From contig NZ_JADTQG010000028.1 in the NCBI RefSeq assembly GCF_016008875.1, positions 1 to 38,370 of the forward strand: a stretch of DNA of 38,370 nucleotides, given 5' to 3'. Below the pieces are notes generated by a model. That model ran no database searches. It worked only from the letters and a program-made list of their open reading frames with translations, and had not been told where the DNA came from. The position numbers were made by a program, and so were the translations under genes. Within the stretch, counting starts at the first letter, position 1. Every line of letters begins with the position of its first letter. The stretch comes from Ectopseudomonas mendocina. Lineage in GTDB: Bacteria; Pseudomonadota; Gammaproteobacteria; Pseudomonadales; Pseudomonadaceae. This document shows positions 25,424-34,332 of this stretch, in pieces.

Positions 25424-25957
25424 ATGAGAATACTGTTGATCCTACTGACCAGCCTGCTGCTGGCCAGCTGCGGCCAGGTACCTGTCGAGCGTTACGCCAA
25501 CGAGCGGCCGACACTCGATCTGCCCACCTTCTTCTCCGGGCCGGTAAAGGCCTGGGGCATGTTTCAGGACCGCTCCGGTGAAGTGATCAAGCGCTTCCAG
25601 GTCGACATCGACAGCCGCCGCGAGGGCGACAAGCTGATCCTCGACGAGCGCTTCCTTTACAGCGACGGCACCCGCCAGCGTCGGGTCTGGACGCTGACCC
25701 CGGACGGCCCGGGCCGCTGGACCGGCACGGCCGACGATGTGGTCGGCCAGGCCACCGGTGAAGTGGCAGGCAATGCCCTGCGCTGGCGTTATCACCTGAA
25801 CCTGCCGGTGGATGACAGCACTTACGTGGTCTACCTCGATGACTGGATGTACCTGATGGACGACGACACCCTGATCAATCGTTCGAGCATGAGCAAGTTC
25901 GGCATCGAGCTGGGGCAGATCACCCTGTTCTTCCGTCGCGGCGGCGCCCAGCCATGA
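25424..25957 (+). CDS. DUF3833 lipoprotein
   Basis: A 177-residue DUF3833 protein with a lipoprotein signal ending in LLASC (C16). The family core reads GPVKAWGMFQDRSGEVIKRF, followed by WTLTPDGPGRWTGTADDVVG and DWMYLMDDDTLINRS. Function unknown; it is a regular neighbour of the chalcone isomerase-like protein. The gap to the previous gene is 7 bp, and that gene's TGA stop is part of the ribosome binding site. The stop overlaps the next start as ATGA. Confidence 0.85.
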   Translation: MRILLILLTSLLLASCGQVPVERYANERPTLDLPTFFSGPVKAWGMFQDRSGEVIKRFQVDIDSRREGDKLILDERFLYSDGTRQRRVWTLTPDGPGRWTGTADDVVGQATGEVAGNALRWRYHLNLPVDDSTYVVYLDDWMYLMDDDTLINRSSMSKFGIELGQITLFFRRGGAQP

Positions 25958-26652
25958 GGCTCAACAGCCTGGGCACCGGCTACCGGGCGCTGGTGATCGG
26001 CGCCAGTGGTGCCATCGGCCAGGCGTTCTGCCAGCTTCTGCACGCCGACGACAACTGTGCCGGTGTACGAGAGCTGAGCCGCAGCAGCTCGCCAGCGCTC
26101 GACCTGGAAACCCCCGCCAGCATCGCCGAAGCGGCAGCGGCGCTGGCCGATGAAGCGCCCTACCAGCTGATTCTGCATGCTGCCGGGCTACTACATCGCG
26201 ACGGGATCGCCCCGGAAAAGAGCCTGGCCGCCATAGAGGCCGACGCCCTGCAGGCGGTGTTTCAGGTCAACGCGTTGGGCCCGGCGCTGGTGCTGCGTCA
26301 TTTCCTGCCACTGCTCGACAAACATGGCGCCATGGCCCTGCTTTCGGCCAAGGTCGGCAGCATCGGCGACAACCGCCTCGGTGGCTGGTACGCCTACCGG
26401 GCTTCCAAGGCCGCGCTGAACATGCTGACCAAGACCGCCGCCATCGAACTGGCGCGCAGCAAACCCGGAGCGCGCCTGCTCAGCCTGCATCCCGGCACGG
26501 TGATTTCGCCGCTATCGCACCCCTTTCGCGGCGCCGCCGCTGCACGCCCGGCCGAGCAAGCAGCAGCCGAGATGCTGCGGGTGATCGACAGCCTCGGCCC
26601 CGAACACAGCGGCAGCTTCCACGCCTACGACGGCCAGCCTCTACCCTGGTGA
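25954..26652 (+). CDS. SDR-family oxidoreductase
   Basis: A 232-residue short-chain dehydrogenase. Cofactor motif GASGAIG (16-22), HAAG in place of NNAG, Ser131 (LLSAKVGS), Y148-x3-K152 (YRASK). Last gene of the chalcone isomerase - DUF3833 - SDR operon, with a 4-base overlap to DUF3833. A distant relative of the SDR at 23859, ending in the same PLPW-type tail, so the two may be old duplicates. Eight bases separate its stop from that of nfxB. Confidence 0.85.
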   Translation: MRLNSLGTGYRALVIGASGAIGQAFCQLLHADDNCAGVRELSRSSSPALDLETPASIAEAAAALADEAPYQLILHAAGLLHRDGIAPEKSLAAIEADALQAVFQVNALGPALVLRHFLPLLDKHGAMALLSAKVGSIGDNRLGGWYAYRASKAALNMLTKTAAIELARSKPGARLLSLHPGTVISPLSHPFRGAAAARPAEQAAAEMLRVIDSLGPEHSGSFHAYDGQPLPW

Positions 26653-26660
26653 CAGACCTC

Positions 26661-27212
26661 TCAGGGCTTCGGCTGACCGGCGCCCTTGAGGAAGAACTGC
26701 TCCAGTACGGCCAGCGAGCGCGCGCTGGCGGCACGGCCCCGGCGCTCGGCATCGACCACGCCATAGACCAGCGAGACGAACAGCTCGGTCAGCAGCTCGG
26801 CGGTGATATCGATGCGCAAAAAACCCTCCTGCTGGCCACGCAGGAAGAAGCTGTCCAGTGCGTCGGTGTAGGCGATCCAGCGCGCGCCGTCCTTGTCCGG
26901 ATCGAGACTGTCGGGGCGATACTGGAAAATCATGAACACCAGCAGCTCGCGATGCCTGAGATGGTTCTCGATCAGGCTGCGCAGCGCCTGCCCGACCTCG
27001 GCGCCCTGCAGATCGGCCTCTTCGATCACCTGACTGAGCGCCGCCTGGCTGTGGTTCATCAGGCGTTCGATCAGGGCATCGCGCGTGCCACAGAAACGGT
27101 GCAGGGTGGCCTTGCTCACACCCGCAGCTTCGGCCAGCTCCTTCAGCGTCGCGCGTGGACGATCGACGAGGGCGACGGCCAGCGCCTTGAGCAGTTTTTC
27201 GTCATTGGACAT
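26661..27212 (-). CDS. nfxB: NfxB-type repressor of the mexCD-oprJ pump
   Basis: A 183-residue regulator with a helix-turn-helix at about 21-51 (ATLKELAEAAGVSKATLHRF) and an all-helical ligand domain. The N-terminal block (KALAVAxVDRPRATLKELAEAAGVSK), the middle (HRELLVFM) and FFLRGQQ read like P. aeruginosa NfxB, whose loss causes overexpression of MexCD-OprJ and fluoroquinolone resistance. It is divergent from the mexC homolog, as in that species. Confidence 0.9.
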   Translation of the reverse strand: MSNDEKLLKALAVALVDRPRATLKELAEAAGVSKATLHRFCGTRDALIERLMNHSQAALSQVIEEADLQGAEVGQALRSLIENHLRHRELLVFMIFQYRPDSLDPDKDGARWIAYTDALDSFFLRGQQEGFLRIDITAELLTELFVSLVYGVVDAERRGRAASARSLAVLEQFFLKGAGQPKP

Positions 27213-27302
27213 CGAAGCCCTCCCGGTTAGGCAGCGCGCATTGTGCAGAAAGAGCCCCCATTTTCAACAGGGGAATACAAATTTGCTCACAGTAGACCCG
27301 AA

Positions 27303-27320
27303 TGAGTCAATATTGACTCA
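27303..27320. promoter_or_regulatory. 18-bp palindrome and promoter, nfxB-mexC gap
   Basis: TGAGTCAATATTGACTCA is a perfect palindrome. Its right half contains TTGACT (27313-27318), which with a 17-bp spacer and GATTAT (27336-27341) makes a plausible mexC promoter. A dimeric repressor here would block the polymerase; NfxB is the obvious candidate. Confidence 0.65.
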
Positions 27321-27385
27321 ATTTAAGCAAAGCACGATTATTCGCGCCTTCGAGGACAAATGGATCTGAATTCCAGGTGACAGGC

Positions 27386-28546
27386 ATGAGCAAGATTCGC
27401 GGGCGTTACGTTTTTTCAATGGTCACCCTTCTGGCAGCAATCGGCCTCGCTGGCTGCGGTCAGCAAGAGCAGGAAAGCGGTGAGGCGCCGCCCCGCGAAG
27501 TCGACGTGCTGACCGTCAGGACCGAACCCTTTACCGTCGTCGCCGAACTGCCGGGGCGCATCGAGCCGGTGCGCGTAGCCGAAGTGCGTGCGCGGGTCGC
27601 CGGCATCGTGCTCAAGCGCACCTTCGAGGAAGGCGCCGACGTCAAGGCTGGCGACCTGCTGTTCCAGATCGACCCGGCGCCCTTCAAGGCCGCCCTGTCG
27701 CGCGCCCAGGGCGAACTGGCCCGCGCCGAGGCACAGCTGTTCCAGGCACAGGCCACGGTCAAGCGCTACGAGCCGCTGGTGAAAATCGACGCCGTCAGCC
27801 AGCAGGATTTCGACGCAGCCAAGGCCGCGCTGCAAAGCGCCCAGGCCGACAAACGCTCGGCACAGGCCAACGTGGAAACCGCGCGCCTGGATCTCGGCTA
27901 TGCCCAAGTTCGCGCGCCGATCGCTGGGCGTATCGGTCGCGCTCAGGTCACCGAGGGAGCGCTGGTTGGCCAGGGCGAAGCCACCCTGCTCGCCCGTATC
28001 CATCAGCTTGATCCGGTCTATGCCGACTTCACCCAGCCAGCCGCCGACGCTTTGCGCCTGCGCGCAGCCATCGCCGAAGGCAAGGTATCCGGCGCAGGCG
28101 ACCAGCCGCTGGCGCTGCGCGTCGACGGCACCGATATCGAGAGCAAGGGCACCCTGCTGTTCACCGACATTTCGGTGGACCGCAGTACCGGGCAGATCGC
28201 ATTGCGCGGCCGCTTCGACAACCCGCAGGGCGTGCTGCTGCCGGGCATGTATGTACGCGTGCTGACGCCGCAGGGGCTGAACCAGAACGCCATCCTGGTG
28301 CCGCAGCGCGCGGTGCAGCGTGCCGCCGACGGCCAGGCCAGCGTGATGCTGCTGGGCGAAGACGACACCGTCGAGGTTCGCCAGGTCACCACCGGTGCCA
28401 TGCACGGCTCGCGCTGGCAGATCACCGAAGGCCTCGAGGCCGGCGACAAGGTGATCGTCAGCTCCCTGGCGGCGATCCGTCCGGGCAGCAAGGTCGCTCC
28501 ACGCGAAGAAGACGCCGCCACCGCACCTCAATCCCAGGCGCAGTAA
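27386..28546 (+). CDS. mexC: RND efflux periplasmic adaptor, MexC type
   Basis: A 386-residue membrane-fusion lipoprotein (lipobox LAGC, C24) that joins the pump to the outer-membrane channel. Blocks such as AELPGRIEPVRVAEVRARVAGIV, FEEGADVKAGDLLFQIDPAP, LGYAQVRAPIAGRIGRAQVTEGALVGQGEATLLARI and YVRVLTPQGLNQNAILVPQRAV follow MexC closely. The ATG at 27386 has AGGTG six bases upstream; a GTG nine bases earlier is less likely. First gene of mexC-mexD-oprJ. Confidence 0.92.
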   Translation: MSKIRGRYVFSMVTLLAAIGLAGCGQQEQESGEAPPREVDVLTVRTEPFTVVAELPGRIEPVRVAEVRARVAGIVLKRTFEEGADVKAGDLLFQIDPAPFKAALSRAQGELARAEAQLFQAQATVKRYEPLVKIDAVSQQDFDAAKAALQSAQADKRSAQANVETARLDLGYAQVRAPIAGRIGRAQVTEGALVGQGEATLLARIHQLDPVYADFTQPAADALRLRAAIAEGKVSGAGDQPLALRVDGTDIESKGTLLFTDISVDRSTGQIALRGRFDNPQGVLLPGMYVRVLTPQGLNQNAILVPQRAVQRAADGQASVMLLGEDDTVEVRQVTTGAMHGSRWQITEGLEAGDKVIVSSLAAIRPGSKVAPREEDAATAPQSQAQ

Positions 28547-28561
28547 GCCGGAGAGAACCTC

Positions 28562-31500
28562 ATGTCCCTGTTTTTCATCCGGCGCCCCAACTTCGCCTGG
28601 GTCGTCGCCCTGTTCATCTCGCTGGCCGGCCTGCTGGCCATCCCGTTCCTGCCGGTGGCGCAGTACCCCAACGTCGCGCCCCCGCAGATCACCGTGACCG
28701 CCACCTACCCCGGTGCCTCGGCGCAGGTGCTGACCGACTCGGTGACCAGCGTCATCGAGGAAGAACTCAATGGCGCGAAGAACCTGCTGTATTTCGAGTC
28801 CACCAGTAACGCCAACGGCATCGCCGAGATCACCGTCACCTTCCAGCCGGGCACCGACCCCGAACTGGCCCAGGTCGATGTGCAGAACCGCCTGAAGAAG
28901 GCCGAGGCGCGCATGCCGCAAGCGGTGCTCACCCTGGGCATCCAGACCGAGCAGGCCACCGCGGGCTTCCTGCTGATTTACGCGCTGAGCTACAAGGATG
29001 GCGGCAAGGACGACAACACCACGGCACTGGCCGACTACGCCGCGCGCAACATCAACAATGAAATCCGTCGGGTGCCCGGCGTCGGCAAGCTGCAGTTCTT
29101 CGCCTCCGAAGCGGCCATGCGCGTGTGGATCGACCCGCAGAAGCTGGTCGGCTTCGGGCTGTCCATCGATGACGTGAACAACGCCATCCGCGCGCAGAAC
29201 ATCCAAGTACCAGCTGGAGCCTTCGGCAGCACGCCGGGTTCCAGCGAACAGGAGTTGACCGCGACCCTGGCGGTCAAGGGCACTTTGGACAACCCCGAGG
29301 AATTCGCCGCCATCGTGCTGCGCGCCAACCGAGACGGCTCGCGCCTGACCCTGGGCGACGTCGCGCGCATCGAGGTCGGTAGCCAGGACTACAACTTCGG
29401 CTCACGCCAGGACGGCAAGCCGGCCGTCGCCGCAGCCGTGCAGCTGTCGCCGGGGGCCAACGCCATCCAGACCGCCGAGGCGGTCAAACAGCGCCTCAAC
29501 GAACTGTCGGTGAACTTCCCGGACAACGTCGAGTTCTCGGTGCCCTACGACACCTCGCGCTTCGTCGACGTGGCCATCGACAAGGTCATCATGACCCTGG
29601 TCGAGGCCATGGTGCTGGTGTTCCTGGTGATGTTCCTGTTCCTGCAGAACGTGCGCTACACACTGATCCCGTCCATCGTCGTGCCGGTGTGCCTGCTGGG
29701 TACGCTGACCTTCATGTACCTGCTGGGCTTCTCGGTGAACATGATGACCATGTTCGGCATGGTCCTGGCTATCGGCATCCTGGTGGACGATGCCATCGTG
29801 GTGGTGGAGAACGTCGAGCGGATCATGGCCGAGGAAGGCCTGGCGCCGGTGCCGGCGACCATCAAGGCGATGGGGCAGGTGTCCGGGGCGATCATCGGCA
29901 TCACCCTGGTGCTGTCAGCGGTGTTCCTGCCGCTGGCGTTCATGTCCGGCTCGGTGGGTGTGATCTATCAGCAGTTCTCGCTGTCGCTGGCGGTGTCGAT
30001 CCTGTTCTCGGGTTTCCTCGCGCTGACCTTCACCCCGGCGCTGTGCGCCACCCTGCTCAAGCCGATTGCCGACGGCCACCATGAAAAGCGCGGCTTCTTC
30101 GGCTGGTTCAACCGCAAGTTCACCGGGCTCACCGGGCGCTACACGAAACTCAACGGCAAGCTGGTGCCGCGCGCCGGTCGCGTGATGTTCATCTACCTGG
30201 GCATCGTGGTGCTGATGGGCTTCTTTTACCTGCGCCTGCCGGAATCCTTCGTGCCGGTGGAAGACCAGGGCTACATGATCGTCGACATCCAGCTGCCGCC
30301 GGGCGCCACCCGCGAGCGCACCTCGGCAGCCGGCGAGGAACTGGAGGAATTCCTCCTGGCGCGCGAGGCCGTCGAAACCTCCTTCCTGGTACTCGGCTTC
30401 AGCTTCTCCGGCATGGGCGAGAACGCTGCCATCGCCTTCCCGCTGCTCAAGGACTGGTCGGAGCGTGACGCCACGCAATCGCCGCAAGCCGAATCGGCTG
30501 CAGTGAACGAGCACTTCGCCAACCTCGACGACGGCGCCATGATGGCCGTGCCGCCACCGCCGATCGAAGGCCTGGGCAACTCCGGCGGCTTCGCCCTGCG
30601 CCTGCAGGATCGCGCCGGCCTTGGCCGCGAGGCGTTGCTCGCCGCCCGCGACGAGGTGCTGGGCAAGGTCAACGGCAATCCGAAGTTCCTCTACGCGATG
30701 ATGGAAGGCCTGGCCGAGGCCCCGCAGTTGCGCCTTGTGATCGATCGCGAGCAGGCGCGCACCCTCGGTGTCAGCTTCGAGTCGGTCAGCAGTGCGCTGT
30801 CCACCGCCTTCGGCTCCTCGGTGATCAACGACTTCTCCAATGCCGGCCGCCAGCAGCGCGTGGTGGTACAAGCCGAACAGGCAGAACGGATGACGCCGGA
30901 GAGCGTGCTCAAGCTGCACGTGCCCAACGACAGTGGCGGCCTGGTGCCGCTTAGCGCCTTCGTCACCACGCTGTGGGAAGAAGGCCCGGTGCAGATCGCC
31001 CGTTACAACGGCTATCCGTCTGTCCGCATCGCCGGTGACGCCGCACCGGGCGTCAGCACCGGCGAAGCCATGGCCGAACTGGAGCGCATCGCCGCCGAAC
31101 TGCCGGAAGGCATCGGTTACGAATGGACCGGCCTGTCCTATCAGGAGCGGGTCGCCAGCGGCCAGGCCGTGATGCTCTTCGCCTTGGCCATCACCGTGGT
31201 GTTTCTGCTGCTGGTGGCGCTCTACGAGAGCTGGGCGATCCCGCTGACGGTGATGCTAATCGTGCCGGTCGGCGCCCTTGGCGCGGTGCTGGCGGTGACC
31301 GCCATCGGCCTGCCCAATGACGTGTACTTCAAGGTCGGCCTGATCACCGTGATCGGCCTGGCGGCGAAGAACGCCATCCTGATCGTCGAGTTCGCCAAGG
31401 ACCTGTGGGAGGACGGCTACTCGCTGCGCGAGGCTGCCATCGAAGCCGCGCGCCTGCGTTTCCGTCCGATCATCATGACCTCCATGGCCTTCATGCTCGG

Positions 31501-31696
31501 CGTGGTGCCGCTGGCTATCGCCACCGGCGCCGGCGCCGCCAGCCAGCGCGCGCTGGGCACCGGGGTACTGGGCGGAATGCTCAGCGCAACCATGCTTGGG
31601 GTGATCTTCGTGCCGATCTTCTTCGTCTGGGTGCTGTCGCTGCTGCGTACCAAACCTCAGCAAACCGACAACCATCCCCTGCACAAAGCGGAGTAA
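28562..31696 (+). CDS. mexD: RND efflux transporter, MexD type
   Basis: A 1044-residue inner-membrane proton/drug antiporter, normal for the HAE1 family: two sets of six transmembrane segments, each with a large periplasmic loop. The proton-relay Asp pair is D409-D410 (ILVDDAIVVVEN), and the matching Lys lies in GLAAKNAILIVEFAKDL. From memory it matches MexD of P. aeruginosa over its whole length, starting at MSxFFIxRPNFAWVVALFISLAG. The gap to mexC is 15 bp with GGAGAG; oprJ follows after 4 bp. Confidence 0.93.
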   Translation: MSLFFIRRPNFAWVVALFISLAGLLAIPFLPVAQYPNVAPPQITVTATYPGASAQVLTDSVTSVIEEELNGAKNLLYFESTSNANGIAEITVTFQPGTDPELAQVDVQNRLKKAEARMPQAVLTLGIQTEQATAGFLLIYALSYKDGGKDDNTTALADYAARNINNEIRRVPGVGKLQFFASEAAMRVWIDPQKLVGFGLSIDDVNNAIRAQNIQVPAGAFGSTPGSSEQELTATLAVKGTLDNPEEFAAIVLRANRDGSRLTLGDVARIEVGSQDYNFGSRQDGKPAVAAAVQLSPGANAIQTAEAVKQRLNELSVNFPDNVEFSVPYDTSRFVDVAIDKVIMTLVEAMVLVFLVMFLFLQNVRYTLIPSIVVPVCLLGTLTFMYLLGFSVNMMTMFGMVLAIGILVDDAIVVVENVERIMAEEGLAPVPATIKAMGQVSGAIIGITLVLSAVFLPLAFMSGSVGVIYQQFSLSLAVSILFSGFLALTFTPALCATLLKPIADGHHEKRGFFGWFNRKFTGLTGRYTKLNGKLVPRAGRVMFIYLGIVVLMGFFYLRLPESFVPVEDQGYMIVDIQLPPGATRERTSAAGEELEEFLLAREAVETSFLVLGFSFSGMGENAAIAFPLLKDWSERDATQSPQAESAAVNEHFANLDDGAMMAVPPPPIEGLGNSGGFALRLQDRAGLGREALLAARDEVLGKVNGNPKFLYAMMEGLAEAPQLRLVIDREQARTLGVSFESVSSALSTAFGSSVINDFSNAGRQQRVVVQAEQAERMTPESVLKLHVPNDSGGLVPLSAFVTTLWEEGPVQIARYNGYPSVRIAGDAAPGVSTGEAMAELERIAAELPEGIGYEWTGLSYQERVASGQAVMLFALAITVVFLLLVALYESWAIPLTVMLIVPVGALGAVLAVTAIGLPNDVYFKVGLITVIGLAAKNAILIVEFAKDLWEDGYSLREAAIEAARLRFRPIIMTSMAFMLGVVPLAIATGAGAASQRALGTGVLGGMLSATMLGVIFVPIFFVWVLSLLRTKPQQTDNHPLHKAE

Positions 31697-31700
31697 CGCG

Positions 31701-33101
31701 ATGACCTCTCACCTCATGCTGCGCCCCGCTCTGCTGACGCTGGCCATCGCCCTCGGTGGCTGCTCCCTGGCGCCGACCTACGAGCGGCCAGAGGCGCCGG
31801 TCGCCGCCGGCTGGCAGGAGGCCGATGCCAATGGCGCCGGTGCCCAGGCGCTGGACTGGCAGACCTTCATCGTCGACGCCGACCTGCGCCGTGCGGTGGA
31901 CACTGCGCTGAACAACAACCGCAGCCTGCGCCAGGCGCTGCTGGATATCGAGGCGGCACGCGCGCAGTACCGCATCCAGCGCGCCGACCGCCTGCCGTCG
32001 ATCAACGCCAACGCCAGCGGCAATCGCCAGCGCCTGCCGGCCGACCAGTCGCAGACCGGGCGCTCGGAAGTCACCAGCGTCTACCAGGTCGGCCTGGGCC
32101 TGGCCGAATACGAAGTCGACCTGTTCGGCCGCGTGCGCAATCTGTCCGAGGCGGCGCTGGAAACCTACCTGGCCACCGAGCAGGCGACCCGCGCCACGCA
32201 GATCAGCCTGATTGCCGAAGTGATCCAGGCCTACCTGACCCGTGATGGCGCGCTACGGCGCAAGGCGCTGGTGGAACAGACCCTGGAAAGCCGTCTGGCC
32301 TCGCTGGAGCTGGTCAGCAGACGCCGCGAAGCCGGCACCGCGACGGCGCTGGATTATCAGGAGGCCCTGGGCCTCGCCGAGCAGGCCAGGGCCGAACGCG
32401 AGAGCACCGAGCGCCAGCTACGCCAGGCGGACAACGCCCTGGTGCTGCTGCTCGGCACCCCTGATGCCGGAGGACTGCTGCCATCAGCACCGCATGACGA
32501 ACTGATGCTGCTGCAGGACATCGCCCCCGGCACCAGCTCGGAGCTGATCGAACGGCGCCCGGACATTCTCGCCAGCGAGCACCGCCTCAAGGCACGCAAT
32601 GCCGATATCGGCGCGGCCCGTGCAGCGTTCTTTCCACGCATCAGCCTGACCGGTTCGCTGGGCAGTTCCAGCACCGAACTGTCCGGCCTGTTCGAGGGTG
32701 GCTCGCGGGCCTGGAGCTTCGCCCCGACGCTGTCGCTGCCGATCTTCGCCGGCGGGCGCAACCGCGCCAATCTGGATCTTGCCGAGGTGCGCCAGGATGC
32801 AGGCGTGGCCGACTACGAAGGCACCATCCAGACCGCCTTCCGCGAAGTCGCCGACGCCCTCGCCGCCACCGATACGCTACGCCGTGAAGAAGCGGCGCGG
32901 CGTGCCCTGGCCGAGTCCAGCCGAGCGGCCGAAGCCCTTGCCGAAGCCCGCTACAAGGGCGGTGTGGATGATCATCTGCGCTACCTGGATGCCCAGCGCA
33001 GCAGCTTCAACGACCAGAACACGCTGATTCAGATCAGCACCGACCGCCAGTTGGCGCTGGCCGACCTGTTCAGGGCACTGGGCGGCGGCTGGCAGCGCTA
33101 A
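31701..33101 (+). CDS. oprJ: outer-membrane efflux channel, OprJ type
   Basis: A 466-residue lipoprotein channel of the TolC/NodT class (lipobox LGGC, C21, then SLAPTYERP). It forms the outer-membrane exit of the pump. OprJ-like blocks: NNNRSLRQALLDIEAARAQYRIQRADR, ATALDYQEALGLAEQARAE, RRPDILASEHRLKARNADIGAARAAFFPRISLTGS, and the tail LADLFRALGGGW. Last gene of the operon; a strong terminator follows. Confidence 0.92.
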   Translation: MTSHLMLRPALLTLAIALGGCSLAPTYERPEAPVAAGWQEADANGAGAQALDWQTFIVDADLRRAVDTALNNNRSLRQALLDIEAARAQYRIQRADRLPSINANASGNRQRLPADQSQTGRSEVTSVYQVGLGLAEYEVDLFGRVRNLSEAALETYLATEQATRATQISLIAEVIQAYLTRDGALRRKALVEQTLESRLASLELVSRRREAGTATALDYQEALGLAEQARAERESTERQLRQADNALVLLLGTPDAGGLLPSAPHDELMLLQDIAPGTSSELIERRPDILASEHRLKARNADIGAARAAFFPRISLTGSLGSSSTELSGLFEGGSRAWSFAPTLSLPIFAGGRNRANLDLAEVRQDAGVADYEGTIQTAFREVADALAATDTLRREEAARRALAESSRAAEALAEARYKGGVDDHLRYLDAQRSSFNDQNTLIQISTDRQLALADLFRALGGGWQR

Positions 33102-33118
33102 CCTGCCCGCCCGCCACG

Positions 33119-33155
33119 AACGACAACGCCACGCATAAACGTGGCGTTGTCGTTT
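33119..33155 (+). terminator. terminator of mexCD-oprJ
   Basis: A perfect 15-bp stem (AACGACAACGCCACG pairing with CGTGGCGTTGTCGTT) with a 6-nt loop and a short T tail, 18 bp after the oprJ stop. Confidence 0.85.
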
Positions 33156-33214
33156 ACGTAGGCTCAGTACTTGCCAATGGCTTGAAGAACCCACCGCCGC
33201 AGCCGCAGCAATAT

Positions 33215-33549
33215 TCACGGCACACAGGCCTGGGGCGCGCAGAAACGAAATACGGCCCCGGACTCCTCCCCCGCAAAACCCTTGGACGCTCCTGCAAAGG
33301 CCACTTTTCCGGGCGGCGAATAAACTCGCACCTCGCTGATTGCTACAGCGTCAATGGCGCAGCAAACGGCAGGACGCCGCACGTATGGCGACAGCAAGCC
33401 AATGCGTGCACATCATCGAAGCCGTGGTGCCTGCCAAGCGGTTCCACGAACCGACGTCACCAAGTCCAGCCAGCGCCTGCGCATCGTTCAACGAGTGATG
33501 CCGTGGCACCAGCCTGCTCGTCCAACCCTCGCACGGAGAATGAATCCGC
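33215..33549. other. low-coding stretch with degenerate tandem repeat
   Basis: No convincing gene. Around 33398-33530 two segments of about 65 bp are loosely similar. On the minus strand they encode RHHSLNDAQALA (33466-33501) and, in another frame, RHHGFDDVHALA (about 33400-33434), both with H-x4-D-(A/V), the shape of the third exonuclease motif of DnaQ-type (DEDDh) nucleases. The frames are interrupted, and no first motif (DxE) was found, so at most this is a decayed remnant. Confidence 0.3.
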
Positions 33550-33810
33550 ATGATCTGCAACAGATCGGCCCCGCTCACCATCAAGCCCGCGCCCCTGAAC
33601 AACAGGCGCAGCACCCTGCCGCGCAGCGAAATCGCCGCCAGGCGCAACGAGCCCTGCCAACACCAGGCGACCGCTGAGTACCAGGCCGCCCGCCTAGGCA
33701 AACTGCTCAAGAGCCAGCCGGGCCACACGCAAACCGAGATAGCCAACAGGCTGCTGCAGGAACTGGTCGAGGCTTATCGCCTGGCCCTGCAAAAAGCCAG
33801 GCAGGGTTGA
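33550..33810 (+). CDS. small hypothetical protein
   Basis: A possible 86-residue protein. The second half (AEYQAARLGKLLKSQPGHTQTEIANRLLQELVEAYRLALQKARQG) looks like real helical protein; the first half is basic and Pro-rich and less convincing. No clear ribosome binding site. It converges on the next gene with a 4-bp gap. No family recognised. Confidence 0.4.
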   Translation: MICNRSAPLTIKPAPLNNRRSTLPRSEIAARRNEPCQHQATAEYQAARLGKLLKSQPGHTQTEIANRLLQELVEAYRLALQKARQG

Positions 33811-33814
33811 TCCG

Positions 33815-34216
33815 TCACAGCGCGCTGAATAGATCATTGGCGTCGAGCAGGCGCCAGGCGATTTCCGGCCTTCTTTCCATAGCCCGGCGGATCGCCGCCG
33901 GAATGCTCTGCCGCGTCTTGCGGCACAATCCCGGATGCGCGTCGAAGCGCATATGGATACCGCGCATGCTGCGCACCTCGCCATACGCCGGCTCGATGTA
34001 CAGGCGAATACCCAGCTGCTCGTACATGCGCTGCTGCATGCGCTCAAGATCATCCAGGCTCTGCAGGTTCTCCAGGCGTTCGAGCAGGCGCTGCTCCTCC
34101 TGACGGGTCAGCAGCAGGACGCGCGTGTCGGCACCCGGCCTGTCCAGCAGCTCGTCGCGCTGGCAGTCGCAGGCACCCGGTGGGCAGGGATTACGCAAGG
34201 GCAATGGTGAATTCAT
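33815..34216 (-). CDS. hypothetical protein with N-terminal Cys cluster
   Basis: A 133-residue protein of unknown function. Near the N-terminus is C-PPGA-C-D-C (possible metal or redox site), followed by a charged helical segment (TRQEEQRLLERLENLQSLDDLERMQQRMYEQLGI) and a conserved-looking basic C-terminal half. The start is uncertain: 34216 (MNSPLP) is taken; in-frame ATGs at 34228, 34234 and 34240 are alternatives. It could be a pseudomonad-specific small protein. Confidence 0.65.
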   Translation of the reverse strand: MNSPLPLRNPCPPGACDCQRDELLDRPGADTRVLLLTRQEEQRLLERLENLQSLDDLERMQQRMYEQLGIRLYIEPAYGEVRSMRGIHMRFDAHPGLCRKTRQSIPAAIRRAMERRPEIAWRLLDANDLFSAL

Positions 34217-34332
34217 GGCCCTGATCATAGCCATAGCCATGCGCGCTGCCCATCCACGCCCATCGCCTGGCTTGTCAGGGCCGCAGACTCCGTTAAGCTC
34301 ACGGCATTTCCCCCCGATGCAAGGAATACCCC

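Noticed and set aside
27416..29206. 596-codon minus-strand frame across mexC/mexD
   Set aside because: Antisense shadow of two well-recognised efflux genes; composition is Gly/Gln/His-rich noise.
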